A DNA stretch of 64,000 nt from Rheinheimera aquimaris (lineage in GTDB: Bacteria > Pseudomonadota > Gammaproteobacteria > Enterobacterales > Alteromonadaceae): assembly GCF_020531985.1 (NCBI RefSeq), contig NZ_JAJAVQ010000007.1, positions 62,001 to 126,000 on the forward strand, given 5' to 3'. A model generated the notes under the pieces. That model did no database searches, was not told where the DNA came from, and saw nothing but the letters and a program-made list of their open reading frames with translations. Positions 7,430 through 16,944 of this stretch are shown here, piece after piece. Position 1 is the stretch's first letter, and each line of letters starts with the position of its first letter. Made by a program: the position numbers and the translations under genes.

Positions 7430-9001
7430 TTGGTTATAGAGGTACATTTGGCGCTCTGGGTTTATCACAAATATTTCGCTGCTGCTGTGGCGGTGCTAAC
7501 TGCCTGTATACTCGCAGCTTTGTTAAGTTTAGCCGTTAGCAGTTCGGTGCATTTTAGTCTGCAACAAAGTGCACAGGAATACTTACGCCGCGTCGACGAC
7601 ATCGCCACAGAAACCCAGCACACCCTGGATCAGCTAAATGCTATGCCAGCACAGCGTTGCAGTGCGGCCGATCTGGCCGCAATGCGGCAATTGCTGCTAG
7701 GGACACGTTATATCCGCGATATTACCTACTACAACGGCAATGATGCTATCTGCTCGGCCAGCGCCGGCAAGCTCAGCCAATACCCGGTAAGTGAAGACCC
7801 AAGCTTTTATTCTGTGCGTAACAGCAGTATCTGGCTGCACCAGCCACTGGGCGATATCAGCCAGCGAATCACCGGCACCGTCGTACGCCAGCACCATTAC
7901 AGCGTCAGCATCGTCAGCGATATCGACACCCTGCCACCGAGACAGGATGTGCGCTGGCAGTTGGTTAATATTGCCGGTATAGCCGTGGCTCATACCAGTG
8001 GCAACCGCGGGATTTATCAGAGCGCCAAACCAGAAACCTTTGCGGCCCTGCAGTGGCCGTATTATTACTACCACCAGTGCTCTGCCTATTCCCGCTTTTG
8101 TCTGGCGCAGCAATTCAGCTTTATTTTGTTACTGCGAAACTATCCGCTGCAAAGCACTGTTGTCATGCTGGCACTGCTGGCCCTGAGTGTTCTGGCCTGG
8201 TTTGGCTGGCGTCAGCTGGCCGTGCGCCGTCATAGCCTGCGCTACCGGGTAAGCAAGGGCTTAAAGCACGGCCATTTTTCAGTGGTATTTCAACCTATTA
8301 TCGATTTAGAGCAAAATCAGGTTACCGGCTGTGAAGTACTGGCCCGCTATCAGGACCCACTTGGTCAACTGAGCCCCCTGCAGTTTATTCCGATGCTGAG
8401 TAAGCTTGGTCTGAGCAGCCAGTTTACCTGCTTTATCGCGCAGCAGGCACTTAGCGGTTTGAGCACAGTACCGGGCTTATCTGAGCAATTTTATTTGTCA
8501 CTGAACGTTTATCCGCAGGATATTGCCAGTGGCAGGATCCTGCAGTTGTTGCAATTGCCTGAAGTGCAGCAGCGTAAGATCAAACTGGTATTGGAAATTA
8601 CCGAGCAGCAAGAACTGAGCTTTAACAGCTCTAAGCTACACCTGGCTTCACTGAAAGCGGCAGGCTTACTGCTGTCGATTGATGACTTTGGCACCGGCTA
8701 TTCCAACCTGGCCGGACTACGTTCATTAAATGCTGACTATCTGAAAATTGATAAAAGCTTTATTCAGGACATGGAAGCCGACAGCATTAAATCCACATTA
8801 ATACCAAAGATCCGTGATATCGCTAGGTTACTGAACTATCGCATCGTTGCAGAAGGCATTGAAAATCTGGCGCAGGCCAGCCTGCTCCGTTCGCTGGGTA
8901 TTGAGCTGGGCCAGGGCTGGCATTTTGCCAGGGCAATGCCGCTGACAGAATTTGCCGATTATTTACGCCAATTTTCCTGCCGGCAGCGCAGGAGCAGCTG
9001 A
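7430..9001 (+). CDS. CSS-domain EAL c-di-GMP phosphodiesterase
   Basis: Inner-membrane phosphodiesterase of about 523 aa. Order: TM helix (about 15-40), periplasmic CSS domain with conserved cysteines Cys77 and Cys108 (in CSA), a second TM helix (about 235-255), then a cytoplasmic EAL domain. In the EAL domain the signature reads EVL instead of EAL but keeps the metal-binding Glu; EITE, DDFGTGYSNL, LKIDKSFI and VAEGIEN are intact, so activity is expected. In the PdeC family the periplasmic disulfide state controls c-di-GMP hydrolysis and proteolysis; the DsbD-like/redoxin pair nearby is suggestive. The start is uncertain: TTG 7430, or TTG 7448 behind GAGGT. Confidence 0.85.
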   Translation: MVIEVHLALWVYHKYFAAAVAVLTACILAALLSLAVSSSVHFSLQQSAQEYLRRVDDIATETQHTLDQLNAMPAQRCSAADLAAMRQLLLGTRYIRDITYYNGNDAICSASAGKLSQYPVSEDPSFYSVRNSSIWLHQPLGDISQRITGTVVRQHHYSVSIVSDIDTLPPRQDVRWQLVNIAGIAVAHTSGNRGIYQSAKPETFAALQWPYYYYHQCSAYSRFCLAQQFSFILLLRNYPLQSTVVMLALLALSVLAWFGWRQLAVRRHSLRYRVSKGLKHGHFSVVFQPIIDLEQNQVTGCEVLARYQDPLGQLSPLQFIPMLSKLGLSSQFTCFIAQQALSGLSTVPGLSEQFYLSLNVYPQDIASGRILQLLQLPEVQQRKIKLVLEITEQQELSFNSSKLHLASLKAAGLLLSIDDFGTGYSNLAGLRSLNADYLKIDKSFIQDMEADSIKSTLIPKIRDIARLLNYRIVAEGIENLAQASLLRSLGIELGQGWHFARAMPLTEFADYLRQFSCRQRRSS

Positions 9002-9057
9002 AATAGCAAGCCGGGCAAGCTATGGTTGTAGTCTGCTCAGGCAAACCGGAGACAATG

Positions 9058-9969
9058 ATGCTGCAATTACAACAAGTAAACCGCATCTGGCAACAAGCCC
9101 CGCATAACGCTTTTACTGATCTGATCGACTTCAAAGGCGCCTTATGGTGTGTCTGTCGCGAGGGCAGCACTCATGTATCCGGCGATGGTGCACTACGTAT
9201 TCTGCGCTCGGCAGATGCCATTAACTGGCACAGTGTGGCCCTGATACAAGACAATGCCGCCGATTTGCGGGATGCAAAATTTAGCCAGACACCAGACAGC
9301 AAGCTGTTATTGCTGGGGGCAGGCGCCCTGCATGACCGCAGCCGTTACAGCCATCAATCTTATATATGGCAGTCAGAAGATGGCGTTAATTGGTCTGCTG
9401 CGACAGCGGTAGGTGAGCACAATATCTGGCTGTGGCGTATGGCATGGCAACACAAAAACCTTTATGCACTGGGCTATAAAATCGGCAAACCTCACTTTGT
9501 CCGGCTGTACCATAGTGCAGACCAATGCAACTTCAGTGCTGTGGCCGATATTTACAGCGGTAGCTATGCCAATGAGAGCGGCCTGTTGTTTAACAGCTCT
9601 GGCACTATGCTGTGTCTGCTGCGGCGCGACCCGGAGCATGGCTTGTTCGGCCAGAGCCAGCCGCCTTATACCGATTGGCATTGGCAGGACATTGGTTGCC
9701 GTATCGGCGGGCCGCAGTGGCTGCAGTTGCCTGATGGCCGGCTACTGTGTTGTGTCAGGTTATACGATAACGAGGTCCGCACCAGCCTGTGCTGGTTAGA
9801 CAGAAAAACCGGCCAGCTAACGCAAGCGCTGGTATTACCGTCCGGCGGTGACTGCAGCTATGCCGGTATGGTGCTGCGGGGTGATACGCTGTATATCAGT
9901 TATTATTCATCGCATGAAGACACAACAGCGATATACCTTGCTGTTGTGTCACTCGCGACTGGTATTTAG
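9058..9969 (+). CDS. Sialidase-fold (Asp-box) protein
   Basis: Protein of about 303 aa with repeated blades of a beta-propeller and Asp-box-like motifs, RSADAINW and QSEDGVNW, typical of the sialidase/neuraminidase superfamily. No signal peptide is visible, so it is probably cytoplasmic. I cannot see the full arginine triad of true sialidases, so the activity is unknown; many such proteins are generic exo-sialidase-like. GGAGA at 9048-9052 favours ATG 9058 over 9055 or 9022. The stop overlaps the stop of the convergent redoxin gene by 4 bp. Confidence 0.6.
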   Translation: MLQLQQVNRIWQQAPHNAFTDLIDFKGALWCVCREGSTHVSGDGALRILRSADAINWHSVALIQDNAADLRDAKFSQTPDSKLLLLGAGALHDRSRYSHQSYIWQSEDGVNWSAATAVGEHNIWLWRMAWQHKNLYALGYKIGKPHFVRLYHSADQCNFSAVADIYSGSYANESGLLFNSSGTMLCLLRRDPEHGLFGQSQPPYTDWHWQDIGCRIGGPQWLQLPDGRLLCCVRLYDNEVRTSLCWLDRKTGQLTQALVLPSGGDCSYAGMVLRGDTLYISYYSSHEDTTAIYLAVVSLATGI

Positions 9970-10565
9970 TACTTCACGCTGCAACCATAGGGTTTGCTGA
10001 TTGCAGGATTAGGCGCCTCGCCAGCAAGCACCGCTTTAGCTGCATTGGCAAACAGGGGCGTAGCGGTAGCAATATCCTCGACCTTCGCCGAGGGTATGCT
10101 GTCGATACCCCCCATATATTGCAGTACGCCGGCTTTATCTATCACATACATATGCGGTGTGGTTTTTGCAGCGTATGCTTGCCCTACCACACCAGACTCA
10201 TCAAACACTACAGCTGTTGGTGCAGCATTGCGGCTGGCTGTCAGATCGTCAGCTTCTGAGGGTGAAACGTGGCCCTGCTTACCGGGCGCAGACGAGATCA
10301 CACTGAGCCAGACCACATCCTGCGCCGTCATCTCTTGTTGCAGCGCCTGCATATTGCCCTGATAGTGCTTTTTCACAAACGGACAATCGTGATTGGTCCA
10401 TTCCAGCACCACCGTTTTACCGGCAAAGTCGCGCAAACTATGGCTACTGCCTTTGGAATCAACCACCGTAAAATCCGGTGCCGGCGCTCCAATCTGCGGC
10501 GCAGCCGTCAAGCCCAGCGACAACACAGCAGCCGAAGCGGCTAGTACCAAATGACGTAATTTCAT
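9966..10565 (-). CDS. Periplasmic thioredoxin-fold redoxin (AhpC/TSA-like)
   Basis: A 199-aa exported redoxin with a Sec signal peptide (cleavage after LGLTAA). The mature part begins PQIGAPAPDFTVVDSKG, the usual redoxin opening, and has NHDCPFVKKHY with a single Cys in the active-site loop in place of CxxC, plus a cis-Pro region TTPHMYVID. This pattern fits the redoxin family with a CPFVK loop, probably a peroxidase or thiol carrier. It lies 39 bp downstream of the DsbD-like gene in the same direction, so that membrane reductase may supply its electrons. Confidence 0.75.
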   Translation of the reverse strand: MKLRHLVLAASAAVLSLGLTAAPQIGAPAPDFTVVDSKGSSHSLRDFAGKTVVLEWTNHDCPFVKKHYQGNMQALQQEMTAQDVVWLSVISSAPGKQGHVSPSEADDLTASRNAAPTAVVFDESGVVGQAYAAKTTPHMYVIDKAGVLQYMGGIDSIPSAKVEDIATATPLFANAAKAVLAGEAPNPAISKPYGCSVKY

Positions 10566-10604
10566 CTTTTTTGTCTCCTGTAAGCTGTCAATTTTTACTA
10601 AGGT

Positions 10605-12671
10605 TCAGGGTTGCCGGCTTAACCGCGCCAGCGTTTGCGGTACCGTATCAGGGGTTAAAATTTGCGGCAGCACTTCAGGCTGCTGCCCTGGCCAATACAG
10701 TACGTACAGCGGTACACCATCGCGCTGATACAAACGCAGATATTCGGTAATAGCTGCATCACGCAACGTCCAGTCGCCTTTCAGATAAGTTACATCGTAA
10801 AGCGCCAGCGCCGCTTTGGTGCTGTCGCTGCTCAGTGCTACCCGCTCATTTACCAGACAGGTGATACACCAGTCGGCCGTCATATTCACCAGTACCGGTT
10901 TACCTTGCTGACGCAGTTCGCTCAGCGTATCAGCAGACCAGCTTTGCCAGGACTGGTCTGCTGTGGCAGTATCAGTCGGGTTGCGCTGCTGATACGGGGC
11001 GAACCCCGGCAGCGCTAAGGCCAACAGCAGCAATACCGCTGCCAGCATGACACTGCCATTACCGGCCAGGGATAACTGGCGCCGCCCCCACAACCAGCAT
11101 GCCGCCGCAATGCATACTACGCCAATCAGCAACATCGCCTGAGCATCAACACCACTTTGACGGCCATATACCCAAAGCAGCCAGACCGCACTTAAATACA
11201 GCGGGTACGCCAGCCATTGCTTCAGCGTATCCATCCAGACACCGGGCTTAGGCAGCACACGGGAAAACCCCGGTACCAATGCCAACAACAGAAACGGTAA
11301 TGCCATACCAAAACCCAGTGCAGCAAATATCAGCAATGCTATAGCCGCTTCCTGGCTGACGGCATAGCCTAGTGCCGTGCCCATAAAAGGCGCTGTACAC
11401 GGGCTTGCCACAACCACTGCCAGTACACCGGTAAAAAATGCGCCTCTGCTACCACCGCTGTCTGCCACAGCACTACCGGTGTTCATCAGACCAAGGCCAA
11501 ACTGCACCACACCCGATAAACTTAGCCCCAGCGCAAACAACAGGTATACCAGCAATGCCACCAGATACGGGTTTTGCAGCTGAAAACCCCAACCCACTGC
11601 GGCACCGGCACTGCGCAGTACAATTAACAGTATTGCCAGCATGACAAAGCTCATCACCACACCCAGGCTGTACCATAACGCCTGCAGCTGTTGTTGCCGG
11701 CGTACCTGACCATGACCCGCAATACTGAGCGCCTTTAACGACAACACCGGGAACACGCAAGGCATTAAGTTTAGTAAAACGCCGCCGGCGCCAGCCAGCA
11801 GAAGTATTAGCCACAAGGCTGTCGGGTCTTGCTGCCCCTGGGTGATCAGAATTTCTGTACCAGCACTGCGTGTCTGCTGCAGTTGCACGCTATAGGCCTT
11901 GTTAGCGGTAGTTATCAGTACGATGTCCAGTTGCTGTGGCGCGACAGAAAAATAGGTATTTAGCGGCTGCTGCAGCAGTAACTGCTCGCCGTTCAGCGTA
12001 ACCTGCTGTGGTGCGGCATGGTCTACCAATTCGGTCGCGGCGACGAAAAAAGCACTAATGGGCTGTATTGTTGGTATATCCAGCACCGCTGAAAAGGCGC
12101 CGCCAGATACGTCAAACTGCCCTGACACATTAATCGGATACGGCAATTGCTGCTGCGCCTGCTGAAACAAACTGACAGCGTCTTCAGCCAACACAGCCTT
12201 GGCAGCTACCGGCAATACCAGGCTAAACTCTGCTTCAGCCGGAATACATACCTCTTCGCATACCAGCCAATCCACTTTTAAGCTTATCGGCAACGTGTCG
12301 GCCTGATAGTCGGAAGCAACAGTCAGATCTGACAGTAAAATGGTCTGGCCTTCGAAACCGTAATTCACCAAAGGCGGTACTGCAATCGCCTGTGGAGTGG
12401 GCCACTTAATTGCACCGGCGCTAACCCCTTCCGGTAATGTCCAGCTTAACTGTGTCGGTAAACCAGAATCACCGGGGTTTTGCCAGTAGGTGTGCCAGTG
12501 CTCGTCGGGCACAAAGTGCAGCGCCAGCTGCAGCGTTTGTCCGGGCTGTACCTGTTGGTATTCACTGACCAATTCAGCCTGCAAATGTTTCGCCGTCTGC
12601 CAGCCGGTTGTCGCAGCCCAAAGCGGCGCAAAGCAACTGAAACAGAACAGCAGTAACATCACACTACGCAT
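10605..12671 (-). CDS. DsbD/ScsB-like thiol:disulfide interchange protein
   Basis: A 688-aa inner-membrane protein that probably moves reducing equivalents from cytoplasmic thioredoxin to periplasmic partners. Order: signal peptide (1-19), periplasmic DsbD-N-like domain with Cys pair VCEEVCIP, a hydrophobic core of about eight helices (about 280-570) with Cys in LMPCVFP and SPCTAP, then a C-terminal thioredoxin domain with NMTADWCITCLVNE. The cysteine pairs of all three modules are present. The long N-terminal part resembles the ScsB/DsbD2 branch more than classic DsbD. It is cotranscribed with the redoxin. Confidence 0.85.
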   Translation of the reverse strand: MRSVMLLLFCFSCFAPLWAATTGWQTAKHLQAELVSEYQQVQPGQTLQLALHFVPDEHWHTYWQNPGDSGLPTQLSWTLPEGVSAGAIKWPTPQAIAVPPLVNYGFEGQTILLSDLTVASDYQADTLPISLKVDWLVCEEVCIPAEAEFSLVLPVAAKAVLAEDAVSLFQQAQQQLPYPINVSGQFDVSGGAFSAVLDIPTIQPISAFFVAATELVDHAAPQQVTLNGEQLLLQQPLNTYFSVAPQQLDIVLITTANKAYSVQLQQTRSAGTEILITQGQQDPTALWLILLLAGAGGVLLNLMPCVFPVLSLKALSIAGHGQVRRQQQLQALWYSLGVVMSFVMLAILLIVLRSAGAAVGWGFQLQNPYLVALLVYLLFALGLSLSGVVQFGLGLMNTGSAVADSGGSRGAFFTGVLAVVVASPCTAPFMGTALGYAVSQEAAIALLIFAALGFGMALPFLLLALVPGFSRVLPKPGVWMDTLKQWLAYPLYLSAVWLLWVYGRQSGVDAQAMLLIGVVCIAAACWLWGRRQLSLAGNGSVMLAAVLLLLALALPGFAPYQQRNPTDTATADQSWQSWSADTLSELRQQGKPVLVNMTADWCITCLVNERVALSSDSTKAALALYDVTYLKGDWTLRDAAITEYLRLYQRDGVPLYVLYWPGQQPEVLPQILTPDTVPQTLARLSRQP

Positions 12672-12805
12672 AGGGCTCCCGTTATTTTAAATTTGTGCAT
12701 ACGAGCCTACACTGCTTTGGCTCACCCTGCTGACAAACTAACCGCAAAACTACGCTAAGTTGAGCATTTTTCGCGACGAACTGCTATATTAGCCAACGTT
12801 AATCC

Positions 12806-12846
12806 GTAACGGTTTGCTGTGGTCACTCCAGCAAACTAACCGTTAC
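12806..12846 (+). promoter_or_regulatory. Long stem-loop in the leader of the TonB receptor gene
   Basis: GTAACGGTTTGCTG (12806-12819) pairs with CAGCAAAC and CCGTTAC (12829-12846), with four extra bases in the right arm. It lies 46 bp before the ATG and has no T-tract, so it may be an operator or a leader structure. Confidence 0.4.
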
Positions 12847-12891
12847 ATAACACATACACCCTCGTAAATTATCAATGAAAGGTTCACCTTA

Positions 12892-15135
12892 ATGAAACCA
12901 TTTACCAAGTCAGCGTTGTCAGTGGCTGTTCAGGCCAGCCTGTTTAGTGCGGCTATTGGTCTTTCTCCGGTGCTGCTAGCGCAGGAAAGTGACAAAGATC
13001 AGAATGCAAAGCAGCAGGAACTGGAAACCATTACCGTTACCGCGCAAAAGCGCAGCCAGAGTATTCAGGAAGTCCCTATTTCTATTGCCACCTTATCCGG
13101 CGAGAAATTTGATGCGATTTTTTCTTCCGGTGACGACATTACAGCACTGGCGATAAAGGTGCCGGGTTTATACGCGGAAACCTCTAACGGCCGCGCCGCA
13201 CCGCGGTTTTATATCCGAGGCCTGGGCAACACCGACTTTGACTTAGCGGCATCACAGCCAGTGTCCATCGTGATGGATGACGTGGTAATGGAAAACGTGA
13301 TTCTAAAAAGCACGCCGTTATTTGACGTGCAACAGGTTGAAGTGATCCGCGGCCCACAAGGCACACTGTTCGGCCGTAACACGACTGCGGGTATTATCAA
13401 GTTTGACAGTGTAAAACCACGTCAGGATTTTGATGCCTATATAAAATCTACCGCCGGCACCCTGGGTATGCTGAACTTTGAAGGCGCTGTTGGGGGTGGT
13501 TTAACCGATGAGTTGTCGGCACGGGTATCATTACTGTCACAGCACAGAAGCGACTGGGTAGATAACAGCTTTACCGGCGAAAGCGATGTGATGGGTGGCT
13601 ACAACGAACGTGCTGGCCGCTTGCAATTTTTATACGAGACCACCGACGTTGATGTATTACTGAATGTGCATTCACGTAACTATGACGGCACTTCCAGTTT
13701 GTTCCGTAAGAATATCTTAACGCCGGGTAGCGACAACCTGAACGACAACTACGACCGCGATACGGTGGCCTATGATGCACCAGGCCGTAACAAGCAAAGC
13801 TATGACTCCTGGGGTGCGTCACTGAAGTTTGACTTTGCTCTGGATGGCATGACGCTGACCAGTATTTCAGCTATTGAGCGGGCAGACGGTGGCGGTATCG
13901 GTGATATCGATGGGGGTAACCCGGCAGAAGCGGGCCCGGCAAACCCGGATAACGCCGTAACAGAAGACCAACTGCGCGATCTGGAGCAACTGACACAGGA
14001 AATCCGTTTAGCCAGTGATACCAGCGGCCCGTTAAGCTGGCAGGTAGGTGGTTTTTACTTTGATTCCGCCTTCGGTGTAAACAGTATTGATGGTTTCTTC
14101 GGTGCCACTGAAGTATTCCACGGTAATACCAGTTGGGCGCTGTTTGGCCAAACATCTTATAAGCTGAGTGATAAGCTGGATGTTACCGCCGGTATCCGTT
14201 ATACCGACGATGAAAAAACCTTCTCTGTGGGTCAGCAGAACGTAGACGGTTTTGCGCTGGTGATTGGCGTTGCCCAGATCCAGAACTATGAGCCGATCAA
14301 AGTCACAGATGACAACATCAGCTGGGAGTTAAGCGCGAACTACCGCCTGACAGACAAAACCAGCCTGTTTGCCCGGGTAGCTGACGGTTTCCGCGCCCAG
14401 TCTATCCAGGGCCGCGATGTCGCGTTTGAAGCGCCACCGTCCGTAGCTGACTCAGAAACTATCATGTCGTATGAAATTGGTGCTAAGTCTGACCTGCTGG
14501 ATAATACGCTACGGTTAAATGGCGCTGTATTCTACTACGTTATTGACGATATTCAGTTATCAGCAATCGGTGGTGAAACGCAGGGCAACCAGCTGATCAA
14601 TGCTGACAAAGGCGTGGGTTACGGTTTCGAGTTCGACTTTGATTACCGTGTACTGGCGAACCTGAGTGTCGGTGGTGGTTTCAGTTACAACAAAACCGAA
14701 TTGCAGGATGATAACCTGACGGTTGCACCTTGTGGTTCTGGCTTGTGTACTGTTCTGGACCCACGCAACGCACAAAACTTAGCGTTGATTGACGGTAACC
14801 CGTTCCCACAGGCACCAGAAACTATTCTGACACTGAACGCCCGTTACGATTTCCCTATCGACAGTGGTGAAATCTATGTTTACGGTGACTATCAGTTGCA
14901 GGGTAAAACAAACCTGTTCCTGTACGAATCGGCTGAATTTAAGTCAAACAACAATTACGAAGCCGGCTTGCGTGTAGCTTATATCAATTATGAGAATAAC
15001 TACGAGGTGGGTGTGTTTGGCCGTAACATCACGGATGAAGACAACCTGAAAGGCGCTATCGATTTCAGTAACCTGACCGGTTTTGTTAACGAACCCCGTA
15101 CCTTCGGTGTTGATTTCAAAATCAGTTTTTATTAA
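12892..15135 (+). CDS. TonB-dependent outer-membrane receptor
   Basis: A 747-aa outer-membrane transporter. The signal peptide ends near LLAQ; a TonB box ETITVTA lies at about 45-51. The plug domain runs from about 55 to 165 with RFYIRGLGN and the VEVIRGPQGTLFGRNTTAG signature, followed by a 22-strand barrel ending in aromatic FKISFY. The plug is of the type common among Alteromonadales receptors for complex organic substrates. No Fur box is obvious upstream and the substrate cannot be told; the SGNH hydrolase and acyltransferase downstream are separated by a terminator. Confidence 0.9.
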   Translation: MKPFTKSALSVAVQASLFSAAIGLSPVLLAQESDKDQNAKQQELETITVTAQKRSQSIQEVPISIATLSGEKFDAIFSSGDDITALAIKVPGLYAETSNGRAAPRFYIRGLGNTDFDLAASQPVSIVMDDVVMENVILKSTPLFDVQQVEVIRGPQGTLFGRNTTAGIIKFDSVKPRQDFDAYIKSTAGTLGMLNFEGAVGGGLTDELSARVSLLSQHRSDWVDNSFTGESDVMGGYNERAGRLQFLYETTDVDVLLNVHSRNYDGTSSLFRKNILTPGSDNLNDNYDRDTVAYDAPGRNKQSYDSWGASLKFDFALDGMTLTSISAIERADGGGIGDIDGGNPAEAGPANPDNAVTEDQLRDLEQLTQEIRLASDTSGPLSWQVGGFYFDSAFGVNSIDGFFGATEVFHGNTSWALFGQTSYKLSDKLDVTAGIRYTDDEKTFSVGQQNVDGFALVIGVAQIQNYEPIKVTDDNISWELSANYRLTDKTSLFARVADGFRAQSIQGRDVAFEAPPSVADSETIMSYEIGAKSDLLDNTLRLNGAVFYYVIDDIQLSAIGGETQGNQLINADKGVGYGFEFDFDYRVLANLSVGGGFSYNKTELQDDNLTVAPCGSGLCTVLDPRNAQNLALIDGNPFPQAPETILTLNARYDFPIDSGEIYVYGDYQLQGKTNLFLYESAEFKSNNNYEAGLRVAYINYENNYEVGVFGRNITDEDNLKGAIDFSNLTGFVNEPRTFGVDFKISFY

Positions 15136-15157
15136 TCAGACCTACTGAAGTCATCAT

Positions 15158-15188
15158 AAGGGCAGGTTACACTGCCCTTTTGTTTTTT
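15158..15188 (+). terminator. Rho-independent terminator after the TonB receptor gene
   Basis: AAGGGCAG (15158-15165) and CTGCCCTT (15172-15179) form a perfect 8-bp stem with a 6-nt loop, followed by TTGTTTTTT. It lies only 10 bp before the next start codon. Confidence 0.9.
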
Positions 15189-15198
15189 ATGTGTTGCT

Positions 15199-15846
15199 AT
15201 GAGAAAACCGTTACTACGCACTTTAGCTGGCACCGTCTTGCTGCTGGTGGCAACCTTTATCACTTGGCATAGCCTGAACCGCCCCACCCGGCTTGTACTG
15301 CTGCATATCGCCGATGATATGCAAATTGCCGGCGCAACCTCTGCCAATCTGCTACTGGGCAGCTCAACACTGGCGCGGCTGGATACCACCACATTTAACC
15401 ACTGTGGCAACTGGCTTAACCGCGCTATCGGTAACAGTCAGTTGGCCGATATCGTGCGCTACCTTAGCTGGACGCCGGTACAGCATAATCCACAGCATAT
15501 TTTGCTTTATGCCGGCGAAAACGACTTAGCGCAATCTAAGGAAGCACAGCAGGTTTCGGCTGAGTATATGGCACTGCTTAAGCAATTAATGCTGCAGTAC
15601 CCTGCTGCGCACATTCATATCCTGGCGATAAAACACAGCCCGGCGCGGCAACAGTACTGGCTTGCATTTGACGAAGTTAATGCAAAATTACAGGCTTATG
15701 CTACATTGCAGCCACAGCTGCACTATTACGCTGATAACCTGCAGCGGGTGGATTTCAGCGCAGACGGTATACATCTGACCGGCGAAGGGTACCGGCGTTT
15801 TCTTCATGGAGTGATTTTACAATGCAAGGCAGCAACAAACGGATAG
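15199..15846 (+). CDS. SGNH/GDSL-like hydrolase, membrane-anchored
   Basis: A 215-aa protein with an N-terminal hydrophobic helix (about 8-25), probably a membrane anchor or uncleaved signal. The SGNH blocks are visible: block I as LLLGSSTLARL (nucleophile Ser55), block III as LLYAGENDLA with the Asn, and block V as DGIHLTGEGY with the Asp/His pair. The family covers esterases and O-acetyl transferases acting on glycans and lipids. Its 3' end overlaps the next gene, an acyltransferase, by 25 bp, so the two probably add and remove an acyl group on one surface glycan. The substrate is unknown. Confidence 0.75.
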   Translation: MRKPLLRTLAGTVLLLVATFITWHSLNRPTRLVLLHIADDMQIAGATSANLLLGSSTLARLDTTTFNHCGNWLNRAIGNSQLADIVRYLSWTPVQHNPQHILLYAGENDLAQSKEAQQVSAEYMALLKQLMLQYPAAHIHILAIKHSPARQQYWLAFDEVNAKLQAYATLQPQLHYYADNLQRVDFSADGIHLTGEGYRRFLHGVILQCKAATNG

Positions 15847-16916
15847 ATTATCTCGATGTGATGCGTTCAGTACTGATGATGTTGGGCATAGTGCTTCACA
15901 CCGCACATTTGTACAACCCCAGCCAGGTATGGCTGGTATATGCACCGGAACATCACCCGTTTTTTAATTATCTAATCAAGGCAATTTCCACTTTCCGCAT
16001 GCCGGCATTTTTGGTGGTATCCGGTTTTTTCTGTGCCATGTTCGTTATCCGCTACGGCAATGCGTATTTTCTGCGCTCACGTGTTAAGCGGATACTGCTG
16101 CCACTGCTGGTCTGCGCGCTCAGCCTCAACGTGTTGCAAGCAATATTGCTGCACCATTTTGGCTGGATCACTGAAGATGTAACAAGCTACCTGCTAAGCG
16201 GCGGCTGGGTGCAGCATCTTTGGTTTTTACTCGATTTATTTATTTTTGTTGTTTTGCTAAGCCTCGCGTACAGCATTGCGCCTGTGCGACAACTGGGCCG
16301 ATACCTGAATAACGCTGCCGTAAAGTGGTTGCCTTTACCGCTATTTATTGCGTTGCTGCCGCTGTACGGTCTGGTACTGGTAACACTTAACAGGCTTGGC
16401 CTGCCGATGTATCACAGCTGGCTGGGGATCACCGATTTGTATGAGGTGCTGTATAACTTGCCATTCTTTGTGTTTGGCCTGATGTTATACAGCAACGCGG
16501 GCTGGCTCAGGCAGTTTAGCAACCTGAACCTGATTTATGACACTGCAGTACTGATTTTGCTGTGCATTGCCAATTATATGACCCGGCAAGGCACCGGAAG
16601 TATCTGGCAGGTTCTGACACTTTACAGCGATTTATTGATCCGCTGGATATGTGTAGCTTTATGTTTCAGCCTGTTTAATCTTGCTGTAACACGCAGCCAT
16701 CAATACTGGCGTTTCCTGTCAGAAGCGTCTTACAGTGTTTATCTGTTTCATCATGTAATTGTTATTGGCTTAGGGCTGCTGCTGATCAATGCTGGCTTGC
16801 CCCCTTTAGTTGGATTTTGTCTGATTGTCGGCCTAACACTGGCTCTGACACTGGCGATACACAAATATTTGATTGCACCTAATAAAATTCTCAGACTGTT
16901 ATTTAATGGCAAGTAA
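15822..16916 (+). CDS. Acyltransferase 3 family membrane protein, OpgC-like
   Basis: A 364-aa integral membrane acyltransferase with about ten helices. The N terminus RIDYLDVMRSVLMMLGIVLH followed by FRMPAFLVVSGFF resembles OpgC/MdoC, which succinylates periplasmic glucans, and includes the conserved His of the first helix. The C-terminal SEASYSVYLFHH is also typical of acyltransferase-3 proteins. The start overlaps the SGNH gene by 25 bp. No opgGH is visible in the window, so the acceptor may be another glycan. Confidence 0.8.
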   Translation: MQGSNKRIDYLDVMRSVLMMLGIVLHTAHLYNPSQVWLVYAPEHHPFFNYLIKAISTFRMPAFLVVSGFFCAMFVIRYGNAYFLRSRVKRILLPLLVCALSLNVLQAILLHHFGWITEDVTSYLLSGGWVQHLWFLLDLFIFVVLLSLAYSIAPVRQLGRYLNNAAVKWLPLPLFIALLPLYGLVLVTLNRLGLPMYHSWLGITDLYEVLYNLPFFVFGLMLYSNAGWLRQFSNLNLIYDTAVLILLCIANYMTRQGTGSIWQVLTLYSDLLIRWICVALCFSLFNLAVTRSHQYWRFLSEASYSVYLFHHVIVIGLGLLLINAGLPPLVGFCLIVGLTLALTLAIHKYLIAPNKILRLLFNGK

Positions 16917-16944
16917 CAGCCTGTTTTGATGTTAAGGATTTTTT

